The notes beneath the pieces are model-generated. The model saw only the letters and a program-made list of their open reading frames with translations. It made no database searches and was not told the DNA's origin. Shown one piece after another: positions 8,272 to 16,924 of a stretch of DNA of 64,000 nucleotides (position 1 is its first letter; the number at the start of each line of letters is the position of its first letter). The stretch is from Telluribacter roseus (GTDB taxonomy: Bacteria > Bacteroidota > Bacteroidia > Cytophagales > Spirosomataceae), in assembly GCF_017355915.2 (NCBI RefSeq), contig NZ_JAFEUV020000010.1, forward strand, positions 124,001-188,000, written 5' to 3'. The position numbers and the translations under genes are program-made.

Positions 8272-9303
8272 ATGCACACTTTCAATCCATTAACCATCTT
8301 TTATACTCCTGACGCCCTCAACGAGCGCGGCAATGATATACTCCTCAGCCATGAGGATGTGATACAGCAGGAGATCCGACAGCACAACCGACTCCCTCAG
8401 CTTGAGGGGAATCATTACCAGGTCAAATCCAATGTACTGGTACTGGGACGTCTGAAAACGATGACCATCCGCGAGAGTGGTCGCAGCTCCGACTTTATTG
8501 CGCCTAGCCTCGCCAACGGCTGTATGGGTGCCTGTGCCTACTGCTACGTAGATCGCAACAAGAATGTCAATCCTATTACGCTGTTTACCAATACGGAGGA
8601 GATCCTGACGGCGGTGGACCGTCACGTACAGCAGCAGTCCTGGCCCAAGGTACCCAACCAGACCCACTCCCGGTACTATACCTACGACATCGGCTGTAAC
8701 TCCGACATATCAGTAGACGCCACGCTAGGCGACTCGGTAGAAACGGCTATCCGCTTTTACCGGCAACACCCGAAGGCCTTTGCCACCTTCGCTACGAAGT
8801 TTGTAAACCCGGAGCTGCTCAACTACGATCCGCAGTTCAAGACCCGCATTCGGTTTAGCCTGTTGCCCCACAAGGTGAGCAAACTGGTAGATGTACGTAC
8901 GGACCCTATGGAGAAACGGCTGGCGGCCATCAATGACTTTTATGAGGCAGGGTATGAGGTACATGTCAACTTCTCGCCGGTCATCGTATACCAGGGCTGG
9001 TTACAGGATTATCGGGAGCTGTTTGAGCAGTTGAACCAGACGGTGCATCCAAAGGTGAAGGAGCAGATGAGTTGTGAGGTGATATTTGTGACGCACAACC
9101 AGGCCCAGCACGAAACAAACTTATCTATTAACCCGAAGGCTGAGAGCCTGATCTGGGCACCGCAAGTACAGGAGACCAAGGTGAGTCAGTTTGGTGGGGT
9201 CAATGTCAGATACAAACACCAGCTCAAAGCCCAGTGGATTGCAGAATTTCGGGCACTCCAGCAGGAAGTAATTCCCTGGTGCGAGATCAGGTATATATTT
9301 TAG
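8272..9303 (+). CDS. Spore photoproduct lyase-like radical SAM protein
   Basis: The 343-residue protein belongs to the spore photoproduct lyase family of radical SAM enzymes. Cys84, Cys88 and Cys91 form the CX3CX2C cluster motif in NGCMGACAYCYVDRN. A further cysteine, Cys142 in YDIGCNSDISVDA, falls where B. subtilis SplB keeps its radical-quenching cysteine. SplB itself reverses the thymine dimer 5-thyminyl-5,6-dihydrothymine in spores; this organism group does not sporulate, so DNA photoproduct repair here is inference. A strong terminator follows, and the esterase gene beyond faces it. Confidence 0.88.
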   Translation: MHTFNPLTIFYTPDALNERGNDILLSHEDVIQQEIRQHNRLPQLEGNHYQVKSNVLVLGRLKTMTIRESGRSSDFIAPSLANGCMGACAYCYVDRNKNVNPITLFTNTEEILTAVDRHVQQQSWPKVPNQTHSRYYTYDIGCNSDISVDATLGDSVETAIRFYRQHPKAFATFATKFVNPELLNYDPQFKTRIRFSLLPHKVSKLVDVRTDPMEKRLAAINDFYEAGYEVHVNFSPVIVYQGWLQDYRELFEQLNQTVHPKVKEQMSCEVIFVTHNQAQHETNLSINPKAESLIWAPQVQETKVSQFGGVNVRYKHQLKAQWIAEFRALQQEVIPWCEIRYIF

Positions 9304-9360
9304 GGAAGAGAAAAGGTATAAAGGAGGAAAGCAGGAAAGTATTTTCGATTGTCTATCAGT

Positions 9361-9402
9361 AGGCTTACGCGCAGAAAGGGTTCTTCGCGTAAGCCTTTTT
9401 TT
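9361..9402 (+). terminator. Intrinsic terminator after SPL-like gene
   Basis: An 11-bp stem AGGCTTACGCG / CGCGTAAGCCT (9361-9371 and 9386-9396) with a 14-base loop is followed by a run of seven T. Confidence 0.85.
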
Positions 9403-9531
9403 CATCAGAAGCAGATAGGTTTCAAGTATGAACTTCTAACTTGAAATATTACTCTGAATCTGCCCTTACTTCCTCGGGCAGCCCCCTTTCTTACCTTTCA
9501 TTCTTTCCTCCTTTCCTCCTTACAAAAACCC

Positions 9532-10359
9532 CTACTTCACCTTATTGAAGTACCGCTGCATGAATGTCAATTGGTAGATGACGGCGTTGTTCCAGTAGGC
9601 CCAGTTATGTGCGCCGGGGCGGGTGATGTAGTCGTGGGGCAGATTCCGCTCCAGCATTTTCTGGTGCAGGTTTTCATTGACCCGGAAAAAGAAATCCTCG
9701 GTACCGCAGTCAATAATCAGTGCCAGCGCATTAGGCGTAAGCAGGTGCAGCAGGTTAATGACTGTATTCTGCTCCCAGCGCTCGGATTGCTCCGCGTAGG
9801 TACCCAGTTTGGCGGCCATATCCCAGTTCTTGGGGAAGGGCCGGATATCCACTCCACCGCTCATACTACCAGCTGCCCCGAATACATCCTGGTGGCGCAT
9901 GGCCAGGTACAGGGCACCGTGTCCTCCCATACTCAGTCCAGTGATACCACGTCCTGATCTGTCTTTGACGGTCTTGTACTTGCTATCCACCCACTTTACC
10001 AGCTCATTGGCTACGTAGGTTTCGTACTTCGACTTCGGGTCAGCGGGGCTATCCCAGTACCAGCTGTTGTAGTTCCCATCGGGACACACAATAATCATCT
10101 GGTACTGATCGGCGGCATCCAGTATGGCCGGAGCCTTTTTGACCCAGTCGGCGTAGTTGCCACTGTACCCGTGCAGCAGGTACAGCACCGGAAACTCCTT
10201 AGCCGACGATGTGTAGTTAGAGGGAGTCATCACCACAGCCTTGATGGTCTTGTTCATGGAAGCGCTGTAGGTCTCGACGGTATCAATCTTAGCCGCCTGT
10301 ACAGCCTGAATAAGCAGTAGAAGAAAAAGGGAAGTAATGAGGGTTTGTAAACGGGACAT
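9532..10359 (-). CDS. Secreted esterase of the esterase D / feruloyl esterase-like family
   Basis: This 275-residue alpha/beta hydrolase has a signal peptide (about residues 1-22) and the putative esterase fold (PF00756). The oxyanion-side motif YLLHGYSG is near residue 60, the nucleophile Ser143 is in GLSMGGHG, the acid lies in DCGTEDFF, and the histidine in GAHNWAYW near the C-terminus. It likely hydrolyses carbohydrate or aromatic esters outside the cytoplasm, similar to tributyrin esterases and xylanase-associated feruloyl esterases. Substrate cannot be deduced. It is monocistronic and convergent with the SPL-like gene. Confidence 0.9.
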   Translation of the reverse strand: MSRLQTLITSLFLLLLIQAVQAAKIDTVETYSASMNKTIKAVVMTPSNYTSSAKEFPVLYLLHGYSGNYADWVKKAPAILDAADQYQMIIVCPDGNYNSWYWDSPADPKSKYETYVANELVKWVDSKYKTVKDRSGRGITGLSMGGHGALYLAMRHQDVFGAAGSMSGGVDIRPFPKNWDMAAKLGTYAEQSERWEQNTVINLLHLLTPNALALIIDCGTEDFFFRVNENLHQKMLERNLPHDYITRPGAHNWAYWNNAVIYQLTFMQRYFNKVK

Positions 10360-10713
10360 TGTAGATCAGGTATGAGTAGTTAAATGTAAAGCTGCTTAGG
10401 CTTGTGCATATAGGGGTTATGGTGAGCATTTCTCCCTTACAAAGTAAATATGAGCCACCTATTACTCTGGCACAAATTTTCAAAATCACCCCGGGTATTT
10501 ACCACAAAAAACACAGGTAATCTTACGTACGTGAGGAGCTTTTTCCTCCACTGCCTTAGTATAATTATAGATTCCACGTGTTCGTTAAAGCAAAACCATC
10601 ACTACTCATCTCTCTATCTTACAGCAACTTACCTACCACTCGTTGTGACTTCACCCACTTAGGCACTGTTTTTTATATACAAAATAGCATTAACCAACTA
10701 TTTTAGTTAAACC
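10360..10713. other. Divergent promoter region, esterase / outer membrane protein
   Basis: About 350 AT-rich bases separate two divergent genes. No RNA gene or repeat is visible; both promoters must lie here, but I could not fix a clear TAnnTTTG element. Confidence 0.45.
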
Positions 10714-11313
10714 ATGAAAAATAAGTTTATGAAATGGACTGGAGTGGCTCTGGTGGGGCTGTTCCTGTCACTCGGAAACGCAAATGCTCAATTCGCAGTA
10801 GGTGTACAGGGAGGTGTTTTCAAATCAACTGCTGATAACGCCAAAGGCTATCCTGGCGGTGGTATCAATCTCAAGTACTTTGTGAATGACAACGTGGCCC
10901 TTGGTGTAGCGGGTCGTATTTATTCCGAAAGACTTAACTATGATTTCTCCGGTGGACCTACCCGATTTGTCAACAACATCACACCGGTAACACTCACTGC
11001 CGATTTTCTGCTGACCGATGGATTTGTACGTCCCTATCTGGGAGCCGACGCGGGTGTATACTTCCAGAACTTCCGGGTGAATCAGAACGATACCCAGCTG
11101 ATCAGAACGAGCGCTTCTAATTTTGGTCTGGCCCCACGTGGTGGTATCCTGTTTGACTTTGGACGTGTAGGTCTGAATGCGGAATTTGCCTACCATGCCA
11201 TTTTTGGTAATCAGAACAACAACCTGCGTGTGTCAGATGCCGGAGTAAACATTGACCATGTCAATAACTTCTGGGGAGCTAACGTAGGCCTTGTATTCAA
11301 GCTGGGTCAGTAA
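10714..11313 (+). CDS. Outer membrane beta-barrel protein (paralogue 1)
   Basis: The 199-residue product has a signal peptide (residues 1 to about 25, ending NANAQ) and then alternating amphipathic strands with aromatic ends, finishing NLGVFKLGQ-like (GLVFKLGQ). This is the small eight-strand porin/OmpX-OmpA type common in Bacteroidota. It is a close relative of the next gene: both share QFxxGxQGGxxKS at the mature N-terminus and a barrel of the same length. Its function is probably structural or adhesive; no ligand is evident. It is followed by its own terminator, so the two paralogues are separately transcribed. Confidence 0.85.
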   Translation: MKNKFMKWTGVALVGLFLSLGNANAQFAVGVQGGVFKSTADNAKGYPGGGINLKYFVNDNVALGVAGRIYSERLNYDFSGGPTRFVNNITPVTLTADFLLTDGFVRPYLGADAGVYFQNFRVNQNDTQLIRTSASNFGLAPRGGILFDFGRVGLNAEFAYHAIFGNQNNNLRVSDAGVNIDHVNNFWGANVGLVFKLGQ

Positions 11314-11396
11314 TAGACTTATTTGATGAACAATAGTCAATATTACTGAGAACAGACTTATAAAGTTGGATTTTGAGAAGACGTCCAGCCCATTGA

Positions 11397-11431
11397 TTCC
11401 CCGACTCTACAGGTAGTCGGGGAATTTTTTT
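11397..11431 (+). terminator. Intrinsic terminator after barrel protein 1
   Basis: Stem TTCCCCGACT / AGTCGGGGAA with an eight-base loop, followed by seven T. Confidence 0.85.
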
Positions 11432-11552
11432 CTCCAGACCACATTCCCCATTCCCCGAAGCCTCGTAGAAGTCACTGATCCACCCGCTTCAACTACCTAA
11501 AGGTAAAATCTTAAGAATCACCTTTTTGTACTCTTTCGTTAAACCCACTACA

Positions 11553-11579
11553 TTAAAGTGCTTTAATACAGCACTTTAA
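11553..11579 (+). promoter_or_regulatory. 10-bp hairpin in the leader of barrel protein 2
   Basis: The arms TTAAAGTGCT and AGCACTTTAA are perfect inverted copies around TTAATAC, 60 bases before the ATG at 11639. There is no adjacent T-run. It may be an operator or a leader structure. Confidence 0.4.
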
Positions 11580-11638
11580 CTGGCACTATCTTTTTGCTTT
11601 CCTGAGTGTATTACCCAACCCATAAATTATTTTTTACT

Positions 11639-12250
11639 ATGAAAAAAAACATGAAGCGCTGGGCCGGAGCTGCCCTAACGTGCCTGCTCTTATCAGCGGG
11701 AAGCGCCTCTGCTCAGTTCTCGTTAGGTCTGCAGGGCGGTATTGCCAAATCTAATCTCGAAGGTGCTAACAACATTTATGGAGGAGGCGTCAATCTACGG
11801 GTGTTCCCGTCAGAGCAGTTTGCGGTGGGTCTGGCAGCCAAAACGTTTACAGACGGCAAGGAATATTCAGTAGGTGGACAAACTCTTAGCCATAGCGGTA
11901 CTCTTACACCCGTAACGGCCACGATTGACCTGTTTCTGTACGATGGCGTAGTGCGTCCTTACCTGGGCGGTGATGCAGGTATGTATTTCAGCAAGTACGA
12001 TACCCGGTTCAACGGCAACCGCATCACTGAGACAGCCCGCCGGAGCCACCTGGGAGCAGCTCCCCGTGCCGGAGTCATCTTCTCAACGGGCAATGTAGGT
12101 ATCCAGCTTGAAGGTATTTATCACGTCATCTTCGGAAACAAGAACAACAGTGCGCAGGTAGGGACTGCCGACAACGTAGATTTCGAATCTACCTCAAAGT
12201 TCTACGGAGTAAACCTGGGTCTGGTGTTCGGGCTTGGCAAAAAGAAGTAA
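11639..12250 (+). CDS. Outer membrane beta-barrel protein (paralogue 2)
   Basis: The 203-residue product starts at the ATG at 11639 (MKKNMKRWAG...), which gives a normal signal peptide ending SASAQ. An upstream TTG/ATG frame at 11606 would bury the signal. The mature part is a small beta-barrel with a C-terminal GLVFGLGKKK, close to paralogue 1 along its whole length. The conserved segments DGxVRPYLGxDAGxYF and the GVxFxxGxVGxxxExxYHxIFGNxNN stretch are seen in both. The pair is a tandem duplication with separate promoters and terminators. Confidence 0.85.
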   Translation: MKKNMKRWAGAALTCLLLSAGSASAQFSLGLQGGIAKSNLEGANNIYGGGVNLRVFPSEQFAVGLAAKTFTDGKEYSVGGQTLSHSGTLTPVTATIDLFLYDGVVRPYLGGDAGMYFSKYDTRFNGNRITETARRSHLGAAPRAGVIFSTGNVGIQLEGIYHVIFGNKNNSAQVGTADNVDFESTSKFYGVNLGLVFGLGKKK

Positions 12251-12288
12251 CATGTAACGGTGCGCTATTTTGTAGCAGGTAATTAAGT

Positions 12289-12322
12289 ATAAAGCACAGC
12301 CCCTCGCTGTGCTTTATCTTTT
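12289..12322 (+). terminator. Intrinsic terminator after barrel protein 2
   Basis: Stem ATAAAGCACAGC / GCTGTGCTTTAT (12 bp) with loop CCCTC, followed by CTTTT. Confidence 0.75.
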
Positions 12323-12389
12323 GGTACTATATTTACCACCTGCTTTGCCTGGGGCAATGCCTTAACCAAGTACCTCAACAATCTACCGC

Positions 12390-13289
12390 TTGCAGCACGC
12401 CATTCCATTTACTGAGCAGATCACCCAATGGCTGGCATCATGGCCCGTGACGGTGGTGCTAATGAGCCACCCGCAGAGTCCGTTCGCCCTGGTACGGGTA
12501 GCAAAGGCAGGCCGAGCGGATGTGGTACTTCACCTGGTGGACCTGCCTACCTGGCAACGAGTGGCTGCTGATTTTCCGGCCACTAACTTTTCTAACATCA
12601 GTCAATACTTTCGCAGTCAGGGGCTTGTACTTATTCATCTGTGGGAGGATGTATGGTTCACAAAGCGGCCGGTGGTGGAGTCACGCCTGCTGGCCCTGCT
12701 GGGAATATCCGAGCGAATACCCGCCCGGGTTACTCAGGTACGACGGATTGACCGACCTACTACCGAAGCTTTCCTGGCCCACAATCACACGCAGGTGGTC
12801 ACGCTTTCCAAGTACAAGTACGGCTTGTTCCTGCCCCCGCGTTACTACCGCATCCTCTCATCCGGGTACCTCCAACAGGAAGCTCTGCCCCCTGACGAGC
12901 TCCTCGTGGCGGTGGCTACATTCAGCCACCCCCGTACCATTGTGAGGTCGGGGCAGCCGTACCGTTCCTGCGAGCTGGTCCGGTTTGCCAACCGGCTGCA
13001 TACTACCGTAGTAGGTGGATTGGACAAATTACTCAAGGCCTTTGAACAGGATCAACAGCCTGACGACATCATGACCTACGCCGACCTGGACTGGTCGGAA
13101 GGAGGTAGTTACCAGCGCCTGGGATTCGAGGCCGCGGATGATACGCCTCCGCAGGAGTTCTGGCTGGATACCCGCTCGCTGATTCGCCACTATCCGCACC
13201 GTTTGCCCGAAGGGAATACTCTAGATCAAAGTCTTGTGAAAGTATACAACTCGGGCAGTCGGAAGTACATAAAACTGTTGAGTAAATAG
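12390..13289 (+). CDS. Protein with phage-type domain of unknown function
   Basis: The 299-residue product begins at a TTG; the frame opens only 24 bases earlier and no ATG is available before residue 25. The second half carries a pattern I know from proteins of phages and homing elements: FLAHNHTQ, then KYKYGLF, LVAVATFSHPR, ELVRFANRL, GGLDKLLKAF and TYADLDWSEGGSYQRLGF, ending in a Pro/aromatic strand. Those proteins are often annotated as Hef-like or endonuclease-associated, but an acetyltransferase-like fold is also possible, and I do not claim an activity. The N-terminal third is unrecognised. It lies 43 bases before miaA and is probably co-transcribed with it. Confidence 0.7.
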   Translation: MQHAIPFTEQITQWLASWPVTVVLMSHPQSPFALVRVAKAGRADVVLHLVDLPTWQRVAADFPATNFSNISQYFRSQGLVLIHLWEDVWFTKRPVVESRLLALLGISERIPARVTQVRRIDRPTTEAFLAHNHTQVVTLSKYKYGLFLPPRYYRILSSGYLQQEALPPDELLVAVATFSHPRTIVRSGQPYRSCELVRFANRLHTTVVGGLDKLLKAFEQDQQPDDIMTYADLDWSEGGSYQRLGFEAADDTPPQEFWLDTRSLIRHYPHRLPEGNTLDQSLVKVYNSGSRKYIKLLSK

Positions 13290-13332
13290 CCCGCTACCAC
13301 ATTTTCCATATCTTGCAGCCGTAATCATCTTT

Positions 13333-14274
13333 TTGCTGCTATTGCTGCCCATTATCGTTATACTTGGTCCCACGGCTTCCGGCAAAACCCATCTGGCTGT
13401 ACAGGTAGCCCAGCGACTGGGGGGTGAGATTATCAGTGTTGATTCGCGGCAGGTGTACCGTGGCATGGACATTGGTACCGGTAAAGATCTTTCCGAGTAC
13501 ACCACTTCGCAGGGCACTGTACCTTACCACCTGATCGATATTGTGGAGGCGGGTGAAAAGTACAATGTACACCGGTTTCAGGAAGACTTCAGGAGCGTAC
13601 TTAATAAAATACAGCAACAGGGTAAGCCAGCTGTGGTGTGCGGTGGAACGGGCCTGTACCTCGACGCCGTCCTGCGCGACCACCAGTACACGAGCATACC
13701 CGTTGATGAAGTACTTCGTTCGGAGCTGGAACAGCTCACGGACGAGGAGTTGTATATGCGTTTTGAAAGTACCTCTTCGTCCTACTCCGAGGTAGCCGAC
13801 ACCTCTACCCGCAAGCGATTAGTCCGGGCCATTGAGATAAGTACCTACCTGCGTAAACATCCGGAGCTCACTCCCCCTACCGCATCTACGCAGATGAAGT
13901 ACCTGGCCTTTGGTCTCAATCCACCCGTAGAAATACGCCGGGAACGAATCAGCACTCGACTACGGCAGCGCTTGCAGCACGGGCTGATAGAAGAAGTAGA
14001 AGGCCTGCTACAGCAGGGGCTCAGTCCGGAGCAGCTTATCTACTACGGCCTGGAGTACAAGTACCTCACCGAGTACCTGACCGGTCAGCTCACCTACGAG
14101 CATATGATCCAGCGCCTGGAGACAGAGATCCACCGGTTTGCCAAGCGACAGATGACGTTTTTCCGGAAAATGGAGCGTGACGGCATAGCCATCCAGTGGC
14201 TCCACTGGGAAAAGGATACCTCTGCTCAGGTGGAAGAAATAGTAGCCCGCTGGCAGGAGGCGCAGAGCCTTTAA
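13333..14274 (+). CDS. miaA: tRNA dimethylallyltransferase
   Basis: MiaA transfers the dimethylallyl group to adenosine 37 of tRNAs that read UNN codons. The 313-residue protein shows the P-loop GPTASGKT (about residues 12-19), SVDSRQVYRGMDIGTGK and CGGTGLY, all typical of the family, and has the normal length. The start is a TTG at 13333 or 13342; there is no ATG upstream in frame. It sits second in a same-strand run between the phage-like gene and a membrane protein gene. Confidence 0.95.
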   Translation: MLLLLPIIVILGPTASGKTHLAVQVAQRLGGEIISVDSRQVYRGMDIGTGKDLSEYTTSQGTVPYHLIDIVEAGEKYNVHRFQEDFRSVLNKIQQQGKPAVVCGGTGLYLDAVLRDHQYTSIPVDEVLRSELEQLTDEELYMRFESTSSSYSEVADTSTRKRLVRAIEISTYLRKHPELTPPTASTQMKYLAFGLNPPVEIRRERISTRLRQRLQHGLIEEVEGLLQQGLSPEQLIYYGLEYKYLTEYLTGQLTYEHMIQRLETEIHRFAKRQMTFFRKMERDGIAIQWLHWEKDTSAQVEEIVARWQEAQSL

Positions 14275-14364
14275 CCTCTACTAATGCCAAAAAAGGTTGA
14301 CTGCTACCCGTACCCGTGCTTATTTTAGCGTATCACTATATGAACTGACTAAACCTGACTAAGC

Positions 14365-14787
14365 TTGAAAAGAAACCTGACATCTACCCTGCTGCTGGTA
14401 GTACTGAGTGTTACAGATGCTTACATGCTGGCACACCCCAACCTCATCGGCCGTCTGGGCATCTTATTTTACAAACATGATTACCTGAAGACCTTCCCGC
14501 GCGCGCTGGCTACCGTAGGCCTGGTAGTAGGTATCTCCTTATTAATCTGTGAAATCATACGCATCAAGACTCCCCCCCGTATAGCGCCCTGGTGGTACCT
14601 GATGCTTATGGTACTGGGTATGGCTTTGTTTGCCCACGTATACGTAACCTTCTCTTCATTTACTTACCGCCTCACGGGCAAGTCATTCATCTACGGAGCG
14701 CACCTGCTCCCGATTATTCTGATCGGCCTGTTCACCAAGTACTTCATAACGGCTCTGTTTGAAGCCCGCAAAACACCGGGCGTATGA
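14365..14787 (+). CDS. Four-span membrane protein, function unknown
   Basis: The 140-residue product has four hydrophobic segments (about residues 5-23, 44-63, 75-95 and 110-130) with short loops, and no motif I recognise. It begins at a TTG (14365), like the two genes before it. The stop codon overlaps the start of the amidohydrolase pseudogene by four bases (ATGA), suggesting that the two were once translationally coupled. It is presumably an inner membrane protein. Confidence 0.65.
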   Translation: MKRNLTSTLLLVVLSVTDAYMLAHPNLIGRLGILFYKHDYLKTFPRALATVGLVVGISLLICEIIRIKTPPRIAPWWYLMLMVLGMALFAHVYVTFSSFTYRLTGKSFIYGAHLLPIILIGLFTKYFITALFEARKTPGV

Positions 14788-15298
14788 GGCGCATGCTCGT
14801 CCTGCTCTGGCTGGTATGGGTACAGGGAGAGCGCATCGCAGCGGCCGGTCAGCTGCTACCATCCGGCAACGAAACCTGCCGGGATGCTCAGGTACAGCGT
14901 GAGCCCCGAGCCTATGGGGTAGTAAAGGCCACAAAACAGAGCAAATTAACGCTGTTAAACTGTTTTACGACCATAAGGGACCTGGAACCGAAGGCACCAG
15001 CCACGGTGATGCATTCCTTAGGCGTGCTACTGATGAAGGCGTTCCTCCCGGACCTCATATGCTTATAGGCACCTGCGAACTGGAGCTGCTGGTCGAGTAT
15101 GGAATGACACCCGTAGCGGCTCTGAAGTCAGGGACATCGGTCAATGCCCGCATCTTTCATCTGGATGAGCTGAGGCGTGTAGCGCCGGGGTTGCTGGCGG
15201 ATCTGGTGGCCGTAGCCGGCGACCCTACGCAATCTATCAGAGCCATTCGAAATGTCCGACTAGTAATGAAAGGAGGCTACCTATACAGAACTCCCTGA
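14784..15298 (+). pseudogene. Decayed amidohydrolase (imidazolonepropionase-like) gene with deletions and a frameshift
   Basis: Pieces of one metal-dependent amidohydrolase can be read in order. A signal-like start (MRRMLVLLWLVW) lies at 14784, then LLPSGNETCRDAQ through LLNCFTTIRDLE in the same frame. The text continues in another frame from about 14985 as GTEGTSHGDAFLRRATDEG and GVPPGPHM, the segment that follows TTVRDLGTEG in intact relatives. At about 15062 it jumps without frame loss to the C-terminal part (ELELLVEYGMTPVAALKSG, then LADLVAVAGDP and NVRLVMKGG), which ends normally at 15298. The metal-binding HxH region and most of the barrel are missing. About 170 of an expected 430 or so residues remain. 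Confidence 0.75.
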
Positions 15299-15383
15299 TA
15301 CTAAACTTATTTTCTTTTGACTAGCGAATAGGTACTAATAAAGTACAAAAATCATAGAAAGTACAAATATTTTTTCGAATATT

Positions 15384-15440
15384 GCACAGCAGACCAAACA
15401 CGCCCGGTAGTAGGTTATGATTATGAATAGTGGTCTGTGC
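15384..15440. promoter_or_regulatory. Interrupted inverted repeat in the citrate synthase leader
   Basis: GCACAGCAGACCA (15384-15396) can pair with TGGTCTGTGC (15431-15440), with a three-base bulge and a 34-base loop, about 115 bases upstream of the gltA start. The rest of this 255-base spacer is AT-rich and shows no gene. The site may be a leader structure or an operator. Confidence 0.3.
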
Positions 15441-15553
15441 GAGATAACTTTCTTTGTTATTTCAGCCCTATTTCATCTTAGATATATACATTTTCTTCAA
15501 CATAACCCTAAAAATACAGTTACACTTTAATCCTAAATATCCTCATTAACTAT

Positions 15554-16837
15554 ATGTCACAGATAGCCGAAGTAACGATTGACGGTCAGAATTACCAATT
15601 CCCGGTCATCGAAGGCAGCGAGCGCGAAAAAGCCATAGATATTGCCAAGCTGCGCGATCAAACCGGTTATATAACTCTTGATAGTGGTTTCAAAAATACC
15701 GGTGCCACCAAAAGTGCCATCACCTTCCTGGATGGAGAAGAAGGTATACTCCGCTACCGCGGATACTCCATCGAAGACCTGGCCGAAAAAGCATCATTCC
15801 TGGAGGTAGCCTACCTGCTGATCTACGGTGAGTTGCCTACGCAGGAGCAATACCAGCAGTTTGAACACGAAGTACGTACGCATACGCTCGTTAACGAAGA
15901 TATGCGTAAGATCTTCGAAGGATTTCCGGTCAATGCGCACCCCATGGGCGTACTGTCGTCGCTGGTAAGTGCCATGAGCGCCTTCTACCCCGATACGTAT
16001 GACTCTACGGCCGAGGATGTGACCGATCTGCACATCATCCGTCTGATGGCCAAGTTGCCTACCATAGCTACCTGGTCGTACAAGAAGTCAAAGGGCCACC
16101 CTGTCAACTACCCCAACAACAACCTCGACTACTGCTCTAATTTCCTGTCGATGATGTTTGCCCTGCCCGTTGAGAAATACGAGGTAGATCCGGTAGTTTC
16201 GGCCGCTCTGAACAAGCTCCTGATCCTGCACGCCGATCACGAGCAGAACTGCTCTACCTCAACGGTACGTCTGGTAGGATCATCGCAGGCTAACATCTAC
16301 TCGTCGATTTCGGCCGGTATCAGCGCCCTGTGGGGACCGCTGCACGGAGGTGCCAATCAGGAGGTAATCGAGATGCTGGAAGCAATTAAAGCGGATGGTG
16401 GAGATACCCAGAAGTACATCAACATGGCCAAGGACAAGTCAAGCGGTTTCCGTCTGTTCGGTTTTGGCCACCGTGTGTACAAGAACTTCGATCCCCGCGC
16501 CCGCATTATCAAAAAGGCAGCCAACGAGGTACTTACCAAACTGGGTGTAAATGATCCGGTACTCGAGATTGCCAAACAACTGGAAGCCGCTGCCCTGGAA
16601 GACGAGTACTTCGTAAGCCGCAAGCTGTACCCCAACGTAGACTTCTACTCGGGTATCATCTACCGCGCACTGGGTATTCCTACCAATATGTTTACCGTGA
16701 TGTTCGCCATTGGCCGTCTGCCGGGCTGGATCGCACAGTGGAAAGAAATGCGTACCAACAAAGAGCCTATCGGCCGTCCCCGTCAGGTATATGTAGGTCC
16801 CGCACAACGCGACTTTGTAGCGTTGGAGAGCAGATAA
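15554..16837 (+). CDS. gltA: Citrate synthase, hexameric type
   Basis: The enzyme condenses oxaloacetate and acetyl-CoA to citrate, entering the TCA cycle. At 427 residues it has the same length as the E. coli type II enzyme, and the catalytic triad falls in place: His264 in GPLHGG, His306 in FGFGHRVYK and Asp363 in PNVDFYSG. HADHEQNCSTSTVR is the signature block before the active site. The N-terminal beta-domain typical of type II enzymes (about residues 1-50) is present. It is monocistronic, with a 255-base leader and a strong terminator. Confidence 0.97.
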   Translation: MSQIAEVTIDGQNYQFPVIEGSEREKAIDIAKLRDQTGYITLDSGFKNTGATKSAITFLDGEEGILRYRGYSIEDLAEKASFLEVAYLLIYGELPTQEQYQQFEHEVRTHTLVNEDMRKIFEGFPVNAHPMGVLSSLVSAMSAFYPDTYDSTAEDVTDLHIIRLMAKLPTIATWSYKKSKGHPVNYPNNNLDYCSNFLSMMFALPVEKYEVDPVVSAALNKLLILHADHEQNCSTSTVRLVGSSQANIYSSISAGISALWGPLHGGANQEVIEMLEAIKADGGDTQKYINMAKDKSSGFRLFGFGHRVYKNFDPRARIIKKAANEVLTKLGVNDPVLEIAKQLEAAALEDEYFVSRKLYPNVDFYSGIIYRALGIPTNMFTVMFAIGRLPGWIAQWKEMRTNKEPIGRPRQVYVGPAQRDFVALESR

Positions 16838-16853
16838 GATCTGTACATACTTT

Positions 16854-16894
16854 AAAAAAGCACCGCCGACTACAGTCATGGCGGTGCTTTTTTT
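16854..16894 (+). terminator. Intrinsic terminator of gltA
   Basis: Stem AAGCACCGCC / GGCGGTGCTT with a 12-base loop, A-run before and T-run after. Confidence 0.9.
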
Positions 16895-16924
16895 GTTAGT
16901 AGAGTACGAATTGTTCTATATCCT

